From the NCBI GenBank assembly GCA_022419385.1, contig JAJUBI010000001.1:558001-622000 (forward strand): a stretch of DNA of 64,000 nt. The letters run 5' to 3'. The notes under the pieces are model-generated. The model was not told the origin of the DNA. It saw only the letters and a program-made list of their open reading frames with translations, and did not search any database. The position numbers and the translations under genes were made by a program. How positions within the stretch are numbered: position 1 is the first letter of the stretch; the number at the start of each line of letters is the position of its first letter. Source of the stretch: Paraconiothyrium sp. Pb-2020. Lineage: Eukaryota > Ascomycota > Dothideomycetes > Pleosporales > Didymosphaeriaceae. Below are positions 46,483 to 55,700 of the stretch, in pieces.

Positions 46483-47208
46483 CTAACTGACTTGTTTCAA
46501 TTTCCCCAAAAGATCCTCCATGCTCTCCGCATACAAGTCAAACTCCCCAAAGACCTCAGTCACCGGATCGTGCTCCTCAAAGTCCAGGTACGCCGTCTTA
46601 AAACCTGCCTTCCTCGCAGAAATTAAGTCCCACGCATGCGCAGCAACAAACCACCTCCTCCCGTCATCTCTTGTGCCCAGCCCTTGTTTCGAAAGATGGC
46701 TTTGTGCGTTCTCATATACCTTGACATCGGGCTTCGCAGTCTTCAAATCATCACACGACAGGAGATGCTTATCGTCAAGATCGATACCAGCGTTGTGATA
46801 GTACACCAAACTTGTCTCGACGCCTCCGTTCGTAACGGCATAAACATCCCAGCCCGCTTCCCTCAACCCGTCAAAACACTCTTTTAACCCTTCGCGTGGG
46901 GTCATAGCCTTAAATGCCTTCATAATCGCAGCAACATCCTCATCGCTTACTGCATCGGCAGGAAGGTCCACGATACGGCATGCACGCTTGAACGTCAATT
47001 TTAGAATCTCGGCGATCGGTTTGTAGGAGCCTGCGAGGGACACATATGTGAAGTCACGTTGAGCGGCGTAGAACCAGCTGAAGAATAACGTCTTTGGATC
47101 AGTGTTTGCGGTGGATAATTTGGGGCCGAGGCGTGAGTGGATGGCTTCGATCGGAACGGTGAAGTCGAAACATGTCCCAATGACGTCGAAAGAAGCTGAT
47201 TGTGTCAT
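46483..47208 (-). CDS. Haloacid dehalogenase, type II (HAD superfamily)
   Basis: 241-aa cytosolic HAD hydrolase. Motif I FDVIGTCFDF supplies the nucleophile Asp; motif II is AVTNGG; motif III Lys lies in KTAKPDVKVYENA; motif IV region is RRWFVAAHAWDLISARKAGF. This matches the (S)-2-haloacid dehalogenase-like branch common in fungi, which hydrolyses C-halogen or phosphoester bonds; substrate unknown. The cap domain lies between motifs I and II (helical, about 20-110). An in-frame ATG at 47268 would add 20 unconserved residues, so 47208 is preferred. Single exon. Confidence 0.85.
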   Translation of the reverse strand: MTQSASFDVIGTCFDFTVPIEAIHSRLGPKLSTANTDPKTLFFSWFYAAQRDFTYVSLAGSYKPIAEILKLTFKRACRIVDLPADAVSDEDVAAIMKAFKAMTPREGLKECFDGLREAGWDVYAVTNGGVETSLVYYHNAGIDLDDKHLLSCDDLKTAKPDVKVYENAQSHLSKQGLGTRDDGRRWFVAAHAWDLISARKAGFKTAYLDFEEHDPVTEVFGEFDLYAESMEDLLGKLKQVS

Positions 47209-47268
47209 ATTGTATATTTTGAGCAGTTGACTTGGGCGTGAGGATGTGCTGCACGGTTGAGTGGACAT

Positions 47269-47880
47269 TGTACAAAGTTAGCTCTTGTGGTTGATGCAAG
47301 TTGACGTCACACACCCAGGTAGTCCTCCATAGTAATGGAATTGCTCCGACCACCTACAAGAGATACAATGTTCAACATGTAGGTCCCAGAGCATAATGCC
47401 ATTCATGATACGTCGTCATGCAGGACTGGAGGAAGTATTTCTGGAAGCAACAGATTCGCGCTTTGCGTACATGGTATGCTGGGTTGGGAGGAAATCGAGA
47501 ACCACACGCTGGGCGTGGAGAGTGGAGAGCATACCTACGAGATTGCACTGTGCACGTAGAGCTAGACCATTAGACTAGGATGCTCATTCAACGCTTGATG
47601 ACCATCAACTGCTATAGTGCATATCTTGAGACCTAATAGCATTACGAGTGGACTGACTTTGGGGCGACGGTATCGTACTGTTATATTTAGTGAGACGTCT
47701 GCTAATTGAAGATATTTGCTAGATGGGTTCGTAGTGCTGTTTCTTGATAAAGATAAAATGGAACATGCAGTTTCTAATTGCGTAAGGTCATCAGAAACTA
47801 TGCCAACTTCGAAACAAGGCCGTGTGGTATATTCGAACTTTACAATCATGAACGCCATAAACATGCTAATAAGCACCCAT
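47269..47880. other. Intergenic
   Basis: 612 bp between two minus-strand genes; no supported feature. Confidence 0.5.
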
Positions 47881-49064
47881 CTATGCGCGCAACAGCTCCC
47901 TTGCTGCGGGCTCCCTTTCGATCTCGTATTCGATCTCGCGTCGTGGGCCTTTTCCGTCCTTGGCCGGCTTCTTCTTTGGTTTCGGCGGCGGACCAGCTGG
48001 TCGCTTCCGCTTGAGGTTTGCAAGGGTTTTCTTGAGCGCCTCTGCATCATCTTCCGACTGGTCATCTTCATCCTCGCTCCCCTCCTCATCCTCACCCTCC
48101 TCTTCATCGTCGTCAGATGCTTCGTCCGGACTGTCACCCCCGACCCAGTCTTCAAAGTCTTCGAGATCATCATCGGACTCGCCCTCGATATCGCTCACAT
48201 ACTCGATATCAGCCGCACCATTCTCCATCTCATATTCGTTTTCAACTTCGTCCTCATCCTCGACACCGTCATCCAGATCTTCGTCCCGCTGCGCACCTTC
48301 CTTCTCCAACCCTTTCATAACGCGCTTCCACACATTTGGTTCAACATTGAGCGGGCGATCGCCGTATGCACCGGAACGTAGGCGGTCGATAAGAACCCGT
48401 TCGATTGCACGCTCGACCTTGGCAGCTGCGAGTGCCTTGCGTTCTCGGCCCTCTTCCCTCCTTCGGACTTTAGGCGCTAGACGTGGGACTAGCCGCTCTC
48501 CGAGACGCTCTTCTTCCTTTGCGAGCTTCTTAATGCGAAGATTGACCTAGCAACAGGATAAGTAAGGGACAACATAAGGAGCAGTATATTTAGGTACCTG
48601 AGTCAGTCTGGTAAGACGTTGCTTGCATTTGTGGAGCAAGACCTTTGGGAAGTATTGCAGGTGCTCATCCACAAGGTTTAAAGCCTTCGTATAGTCCCTG
48701 GGCAGCTTGATCCGTTCCCACCATTTGTTTGGGGTGTGAGCCCTCTCAATTTCCTTAATATACAGATACAATGCCCCAGATGCGGGGTCAGATCGAATTG
48801 TGGCATATCTCGAGTTCGCCTTTGCAGTCGTGTTAGTTGCAGGTAAGACGAAGACGGCGAGAGGGATCTAAGCGTACCAAAGGACAGAATTGTCGCGAAC
48901 AGAATCCCGATACGTTGTGCTCGTTGCGACTTCCTCTCGTTAGCATACTCCAACCTTGTTGACTGAAGTCATGCATACCAGAACACTTGGTCTTTTGTGG
49001 TCTTGAGCTTGAAGCTGCAGAAATCGGTGCCGATGACACTCCAGACGAGGTCGTCACTCGCCAT
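47881..49064 (-). CDS. MAK16: Mak16, 60S ribosome biogenesis factor
   Basis: Nucleolar factor for early 60S pre-ribosome assembly. Exons 49064-48979, 48929-48878, 48819-48598 and 48546-47881; 341 aa. The N-terminus MASDDLVWSVI and FCRNEHNVSGFCSRQFCPL/ANSRYATI (across junctions, Cys-rich) are diagnostic, followed by YLYIKEIERAHTPNKWWERIKL. The middle is basic (KKLAKEEERLGERLVPRLAPKVRRREEG). Residues about 215-295 are a long Asp/Glu tract ending in a basic, Lys/Pro-rich tail. Divergent from MSS1 with 229 bp between starts. The acidic tract also produces long spurious Ser-rich frames on the plus strand. Confidence 0.95.
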
Positions 49065-49293
49065 GATGAAAGCGTGGTATGGCGCGTACAATGCGAACGA
49101 AAATCCGTGAACTTGCTTGCACGGCGGTTGTCGAACCCGCAGACTTGGAGGTGGTCGTTATTTTTCTGCGGGCAACATCCAAAAGTTTCGAAATCTTGGC
49201 GCGCTAGTGAGCGGCAGGTGGGTCCAAGCGGAGGGGAATCCACCATCGTCGCTCCATTCAACACCAAAATGTCATCGTCAAGTCGCTCTCGTG
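49065..49293. promoter_or_regulatory. 229-bp bidirectional promoter, MAK16 / MSS1
   Basis: The two ATGs (49064 minus, 49294 plus) face away from each other with only 229 bp between them, so their core promoters must overlap or abut. This pairs a nucleolar ribosome-assembly gene with a mitochondrial tRNA-modification gene. No TATA box seen. Confidence 0.6.
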
Positions 49294-51494
49294 ATGAGAG
49301 CTCCCATCCTTTCGATACGAGCCATTCATCCAGTACGGATTAGCTGTCGGACCGCCTTGCGCCACTGTTTGTTCCAACCAATTGGGCCCACCTGCGATGG
49401 CCTCAATCGACATTTGCGGCGCTCCTTGAGCTATACGCAGCCACGATCACTCCAATCTTCCAATCCAATCACAGATGGCCCCACTATATATGCCCTATCC
49501 ACAGCTTCCGGAAGAGCAGCCATTGCTGTGATCCGGGTCTCAGGACCAGCATGCAAGCAGGTATGAAGATCGCGAAGCAGTAACGATTGCATGTTCTGAC
49601 TAGGTGACCAGGTCTACCAAGGCCTCTGCCCGACTAAGCCGTTACCAAAGCCCCGTTTTGCGACTCTGCGGAAACTGTACTCTCCCAACGCGCCGCCATC
49701 TACTTCTACCTTGCTCGACTCCGGCGCCCTTGTCCTATATTTCCCTGCGCCGAACACCGTCACCGGGGAAGATGTACTCGAGTTGCACGTACACGGAGGG
49801 CCTGCCATCGTCCGCGCAGTACTTGCCGCTATACCACACTGTGCTGGGTCTGCAACCGGTGTGAAGGAAGCTGCCAGCATCATTAGGTATGCCGAGCCTG
49901 GGGAATTCACTCGTCGCGCCTTTGCGAACAACCGCATGGATCTCCCACAAATCGAATCGCTGGGTGAGACTCTGTCTGCTACGACCGAGCAACAGCGCAT
50001 GCTTTCCGTGCGCGGGACAACATCGACACTCGCGGCGCGGTACGAGCATTGGCGAACACTTTTACGGCAGGCGCGTGGAGAGCTAGAAGCCTTGATTGAC
50101 TTCTCTGAGGACCAGCACTTCGATGAGTCGCCTGCCACCCTTTGCGCATCTGTGGCGCGTCAGATCCAAAGATTATCAACTCTCATGGAAGCTCATGTGG
50201 CTAATGCGGTGCGGGGTGAGCTTTTGCGCAGCGGTATCAGTGTCGCACTCTTGGGGGCCCCGAATGCGGGGAAGAGCAGTCTTCTCAATCGCATTGTTGG
50301 TCGCGAAGCCGCAATAGTCTCCCAAGAGGCAGGGACGACTCGGGATGTTGTCGAAGTTGGAGTCGATCTTGGCGGATGGCTTGTTAAGATTGGTGACATG
50401 GCTGGCTTGAGAAAGGCTGGTCTGGTGGGCGCAGAGGTCGTAGGGGCTATCGAGCAGGAAGGCATCAAGCGAGCCAAGCAGCGTGCTCTCCAGTCCGATG
50501 TTTTGATAGTCGTCCAAGACGCTACAGCCGAGATGGACACAGAAGTCGCGGAAACCACGAAGCAGTGCGTTGACCTTGGTGTCAACGTTGTTGTTGCGAT
50601 CAACAAGGTTGACCAGTTGGACCATCCACGGGTAGCGGAAGGTTGGAAAACCAAAGTACACACTTCCCTCGGAATCCCTACTGAGCGAATCTTTTTCGTC
50701 TCTTGCCACGACGCTAAGCAAGCAGCTCGTGGAGACTTAAAAGATCCCGGTCGCATCCAGGTCTTCCTTCACGGCTTGTTGACCACGTTTGCCGAAATGA
50801 CAGCTGCCCTCGTTCCTGAAGCAGATCCTGATCCGTCAATCTGGCAGGAGTCCCTGGGTGCAACTGAGCGGCAGCGGGCCTTGCTGTCGGAATGCCTGTC
50901 GCATCTCGAATCGTTCCTACACGCCGTGCAGAATCCTTCGCAAAGTCACCCAGATGATGCACTGGAAGGTAACGAAGGCCCCGAATCAGTTGACATTGTC
51001 GTTGCTGCAGAGTCACTTCGTGTAGCTGCGGATACTCTAGCTAGGATCACTGGACGTGGCGAAGGCGGTGACGTGGAAGAAGTTTTAGGTGTTGTGTTCG
51101 AAAAGTAAGTCCATCCTCTTCTGTCCCTTTGACGTCAAGTGGCATAGCACTCGCGCACTCCCAACTGGTCCACGACAGAGGTGTCGGCCCATACTTGGGA
51201 CCGCGATGTCTTACCATCAATATTGGGAGCCTTGCTTCTCGCCCCAAGCACGCCTTACACCGACTTCGCGGAGTTGCACGTGCGTCCAAGCCACTTCAGT
51301 TATAGTGGATGACGTTCGATGTGAGACATTTGCGGGAGATGTTGCGGCGCAGGCACTGACTCGTACCCGCCCTCCTCGAAGGAGTCTCGGCTCCACATTT
51401 CGCGTGCCGTAGGTGCATGCTTTGGGACGGTGATCATTGACGAGGGTCATTCAAGCTAATTTGTTGCCACAACAGATTCTGTGTTGGAAAATAG
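49294..51494 (+). CDS. MSS1: Mitochondrial tRNA-modifying GTPase Mss1 (MnmE/TrmE)
   Basis: Forms 5-carboxymethylaminomethyl-uridine (or the taurine-like variant) at tRNA wobble U with Mto1 in mitochondria. Exons 49294-49560, 49612-51104 and 51476-51494; 592 aa. The N-terminus is Arg-rich and uncharged-hydroxylated like a presequence. The folate-binding TrmE N-domain starts at TIYALSTASGRAAIAVIRVSG; then PGEFTRRAFANNRMDL; G1 GAPNAGKSS (about 303), G2 GTTRD, G3 DMAGLR (usually DTAG) and G4 NKVD. The second intron (371 bp, GTAAGT, CTAAT branch, CAACAG) leads to a six-codon last exon encoding FCVGK, the C-terminal Cys motif essential in the family. Reading through the donor would stop at once and lose it. 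Confidence 0.93.
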
Positions 51495-52094
51495 CATGCC
51501 GATAGTGATGATTCCTCTGAGCAATTTCTTGGGTGGAAGTCACTGAGCACGCTTTTTGGACAAATTGAATGAGTAGATTCTGCAAAGCTACCACCAGGGT
51601 ATGTAGACTGGTGCCGGCGCAGCCTGATCGACCAAAGTAGGAGACACCGAAGCAACCGAAAAGACGAGATGGAAGAAAGACAAAAGAGTATTGAATAGAG
51701 AGAGCAAAAACGCCAGAACAAATCTAAAGAATCCCAGATAGCCGCCAGCGCTGCTCACTGAAGAGCGAGATTCATCCGTCTATTAAAACGCCGTCCCAAT
51801 GCCTCCATACGTCGAGCCGTTCGACCGTAACCCGTAATCCGTAACCCGTTATCCGTCGTACCATACCGTTGCCGTGTAGATCCCAATTGTATCCAACTCC
51901 TACGCTCAAAATGCTACCGAACAAAAAGACTGAAAGCAGATGAAGGAGACAAACAGATCGAAACACCCATCGCAATGCTCGCTATGTCGACAATCATACA
52001 AATACAAGTGGAGAACAAGGAAAAACGGATGAGAGAGTAGAATACACGGCCGAAGCCAGGCTGAAGCAAGGAAATGTGCGGAGTGGTGGTGCTG
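51495..52094. other. Intergenic after MSS1
   Basis: 600 bp with no supported gene on either strand; on the minus strand it may be the 3' part of the transcript that carries the tiny ORFs at 52095-52406. Confidence 0.45.
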
Positions 52095-52163
52095 TTAGCG
52101 CCATCGTTCGACGCGCTTCTTGCGGAGCGTCTTGCTGGCCTGCGGAGGCCGGTGATAAGCCAT
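52095..52163 (-). CDS. Small ORF, 22-aa basic peptide
   Basis: ATG GCT TAT... to TAA, encoding MAYHRPPQASKTLRKKRVERWR. It lies 73 bp downstream of the second GRGGYN ORF on the same strand. There is no comparative support; listed because it could be a third cistron or the visible piece of a spliced exon. Confidence 0.2.
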   Translation of the reverse strand: MAYHRPPQASKTLRKKRVERWR

Positions 52164-52236
52164 AGGTGGCGTGGGTGTCGAAGTATGCTTCGAGAATTCG
52201 CAGTCTTTGATGCGAGCAGCGTCTGCCGCTGGGGGC

Positions 52237-52263
52237 TTAGTTGTAGCCACCTCGTCCGGCCAT
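52237..52263 (-). CDS. Tiny ORF 2: MAGRGGYN
   Basis: Eight sense codons plus TAA in a strong initiation context (AACAATGGC). It encodes the same GRGGYN as the ORF 120 bp upstream, with an added Ala. In the six shared codons, four third positions differ (GGA/GGC, CGA/CGT, GGT/GGC, GGC/GGA) without changing the peptide. Both end in TAA. I do not recognise the peptide. A 170-codon frame that ends with these codons opens inside the leader and is not thought to be translated as a whole. Confidence 0.45.
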   Translation of the reverse strand: MAGRGGYN

Positions 52264-52382
52264 TGTTACGGTTGTGTTGGTTTGATAGGTGGTTGGTTGG
52301 ATGTAAAGAAGTGGGTGTTGGAGTTGCTTGCTGGAGGCCTCTGAGGTAGTTGACTCAGAGAATGGAAGGGTTCGTCGAAGGT

Positions 52383-52406
52383 TTAGTTGTATCCGCCACG
52401 GCCCAT
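52383..52406 (-). CDS. Tiny ORF 1: MGRGGYN
   Basis: Seven sense codons plus TAA, context CATCAATGGG. The first of two tandem copies of a GRGGYN peptide; see the partner at 52237. It follows a ~300-nt pyrimidine-rich leader downstream of a TATA box at 52738-52746. No signal peptide or room for a domain; could be a regulatory leader peptide, a mature micropeptide, or short exons of a larger unseen product. Confidence 0.45.
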   Translation of the reverse strand: MGRGGYN

Positions 52407-52737
52407 TGATGCGGTGATGTCTTTGAGATATGGGTGAAGTGTAAAAGGTGGTGGTGTTGTGAAGTGGGTTCGGATAGAAGTTGGTGGCGGCAATGTATGG
52501 GATATCGACGAGGATGGTGTTAGAAGCGTATTGGTAAGCGTTGATGGTGAGTTGTGAATGGGTAGTGTGCAGTGGAAGTGTCGAGAAGTTGGAAGTGATG
52601 ACTGAAAGACAGACTTGTAGGTGATTATAAACGAAACGCTCGACTGAAGACGGAAGATTAGGTAGAAAAGAGGCGTCTGGATTACACTTGTGACTGAGAC
52701 TGAGCTGCCTTGACCCCCATGTGCCCTGCCAGGCTTC

Positions 52738-52746
52738 TTTTATATA
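52738..52746 (-). promoter_or_regulatory. TATA box (TATATAAAA) for minus-strand transcript
   Basis: TATATAAAA on the minus strand. About 340 bp downstream is the first GRGGYN ORF; between them lies a C/T/A-rich leader low in G, as in highly expressed fungal mRNAs. Confidence 0.5.
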
Positions 52747-52749
52747 CAA

Positions 52750-55700
52750 GCTGCATGGGCGGAGGGGAAAGCACCAACGATACGTTCGCGGGCTGGCAAG
52801 CCGCGGTCAGGCCTCTAGTCATCAGCGACCCTTGACCCTGCTACGGCGACGGGCGCTCGGGCAGGGGCTTGGCTGCCGTTGCGCAGAGCTGCGTTAGCGG
52901 GTATGGAAAATGGCCGTGGTAGTGGACTTGGGCGCACTGATGCTCAGGACTATTCCTGGGTGCGAGGAGAGCGTGGCAGCAGGGATGGGGGCGTGGCAGT
53001 GTACGAGCAGGGATGTGGGAGCCGCACGTCGCCCGTCTGCGCGCTGAGGGCCCATCTCAGCATCGGACCCTGTGAGAGTGTATGCCGCATGGGGATGGCC
53101 TGCATCGATCCTAACCCGCGTCACATTGGATGCAAAGTGAAGTTGTTCGATGCCCGCCTGCCAGGGGCTGGTGAAAGGGTGGCGGCAGAGCGACCGCCAG
53201 CACGACCAGGCAGACACCACCCGACGCTCCACGCAACCCCAACGCCAATACTCGCGATCCCATCGCATCGCGAACGGGTCGGAAAGCGTGGGGTGTCGAC
53301 TCGGGCCGGGGTCTCCTCCCTCTCTTCACTCGAAGCGCGCTGGCCGTCTTGATTCGCTGCAGGCGCATATGCGAGGTACAGTCATACCACGCATCATCCA
53401 CGCATCAGCACCCGCAGGAACCGCGAATAGGGACCGCTGAGATGGGCGCCGTTCAGCCATCCCGCCCGTTACACTGGCTTTCCCCTTCCATCCTTTCTCT
53501 CGTCACAAACTAGCCACGAAGGCCCGCGGGCGCGCCGTTGATCGTCGTCTTCGGGCACTACGGCGGCGAGCCAGTCTATGGACGAGTGCGCGTATTGAAC
53601 GCACCTTCAGGCGAGCACTGGCGATTCCAATTATCGCCGTGCGACGCATTTGTCAAGATCGCGACGGATGCCGTGGATGCAGGGGGGTACGCGGCGAGGG
53701 GAACCGAACATGTGCGCAACGCGTGCAATGATATCCACAGGCTAGCACAGTACGAGGTTGCAGCGGGCTGCCAGGGACACAAGCTTCGCACTGCAACATG
53801 TCACAAGTCGGCGAATTATGATGCTCAAGTTGCAGTTTCAGCCATGAGCGGAATACAGCGCAGGGCGGAGCTGTCGATAGACCAAGGCACCGAGCACACC
53901 TCGTCCAAGCCAACGCGCCCCACGACGGAACGGCTGCCAGACGTTGGTACTTGACGACGCTGTCTGGAATGAGTGGAAGCGCAACTGGCCAGTAGCATCG
54001 CGTAGGACCCATCTTCAGCAGCCAAGTCTAGGCGCGAGCGGAGCCCTCTCAGCTGTCAACGGCGGCGACTTCGCCAGTGCGCAGTTCGTTTCAACAGACA
54101 TTGTACAAGCATGGGAAGGCGGCCGCTCGGCGCTGGTACAATACGAGCTAGCACTGATCCTACTGCGACTCCGTGTTTGCGCAGCATTCCCCACGATGAA
54201 CGAAGCAATAGCTGCTGAACGGAGCTTCGACGTCCCGTGGCCTTTGCGCATTCACCGGTATCAAGGCGGATGGGAGGACTCTTTGTGGGAAAACAAGGCA
54301 GCGAACGCGAGCAAATATCGTGACTTCACGTTATGCGTCCGAAAATAATATCAATATGCCTCCGCGCGAACTCGAGCGCACGGGCTCATTCCAACACCAT
54401 CCAATGAATCCCCTAGAAGCCTGTCAAAATCGATGTCGCGACGTGGACGGAACCGGGTTCGCAATCAAGGGCCCGCATCATCAACCTTTAGCTGTGACAA
54501 AACACTGCGGAAGATTACCAAGACGCGCTCACATCAGTCATGACCACGATGATTACGTCTGCGAAGCATAATCGATACCAGATCGTCCGGCCGTCGGGAT
54601 TGAGCCTCGTTTGCGCAACGCCATGCCACGAGCCTCGCGCATATTCCCCGTCCCGACACAGTGGGTGGTGTATCGATACGTCTATGTTTGGACGTCCTTC
54701 GACTCCGAGAGCAAGGTAATTGTCCGCATCAAGACGTTTCACAGCGCGTTCCCCTGCATTGCGCAAACGCATGCGGCATTTTCGCAGAGACGGAGCCCGA
54801 GGCAATGGTTTATCGATTCAATATCGCAATACTTGGGAAAAGCAAGGCTGAAGCAAAACGATACGATGAACATGGTGTGGCAGGAACAAGTTTTGAAACA
54901 TGACTGCTCCGCAGCCGAGTCCTCCTCCGATGTCACTACCTCGATTAAGGTACAGGATACAGTCGTCCACTGAATTTCTTACCTCATGGCGCCATTACCC
55001 GCTTCTCCGGTGTGCACCTTATTCCACGGCATGATCCGGTACCAAGGCTTCATCTGCAGGAACCAAAGCACTCCGGCGACGCATCCCAAGCGTCATCTCA
55101 GCTTGCGCTACCACACCAAATGCTATATTAAGGCCCTCCGCCGGTGCTCGTAGACGCGATAGCCGCGCTTAGACCTTTACAATTGTAGGGCTGACGTTTC
55201 CAAGGTTGGCTGTGCCGCAGCAATTATCTCAGCCATTTGCCATATTAGGTAAGGCTCCCTCACTTGGCGCACCACCTCTTGCCTGAACTACTCTGATTCG
55301 CGGATTCTCGACTTTTTGATGCGCAGTAAGCACACTTTGCTAACGCAAAGGGGAGTTATTTGTGTGATTTGCGAGAGGCGTGGTGTGGATGAGGGTTATT
55401 TTGGGGTCCATCTGCATTCCACTTTTGGCCTACCTCTATCCTCATCGCGGGTGCGTTCTGGGTATCTCACAGAGCTCACCTCTTTGAAATCAACAGTGAC
55501 GGCGTCAAAACCAACGGCACACGGGAGAATGCAGGGCTTCATGCAACGGATCTCGCATATTTCTCATCGATCGGAAACGCTTGTCCTCGAAGCAGTCATT
55601 CTATCCTCGTAATCTCGCGCCAACATGTATGGTGGTTTGCGCAGTGCGCAGCGCCGTGCTAGTTCCGCGATCCCTTCAATCTCCTTTACATCGCCCTCCT

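Noticed and set aside
47960..48550. 196-codon Ser-rich plus-strand frame
   Set aside because: Antisense shadow of the MAK16 acidic tract (GAG/GAT read backwards as Ser/Leu codons).
49118..49140. GGTTCGA-type box (reverse strand) suggesting a tRNA
   Set aside because: No matching A box or acceptor stem; it lies in the MAK16/MSS1 promoter.
52237..52749. 170-codon minus-strand frame ending in MAGRGGYN
   Set aside because: It begins at the TATA box itself, so most of it is promoter and leader; composition is that of a pyrimidine-rich 5' UTR. Only the last codons are considered coding.
53944..54348. 134-codon plus-strand frame
   Set aside because: No domain or homologous pattern; isolated.
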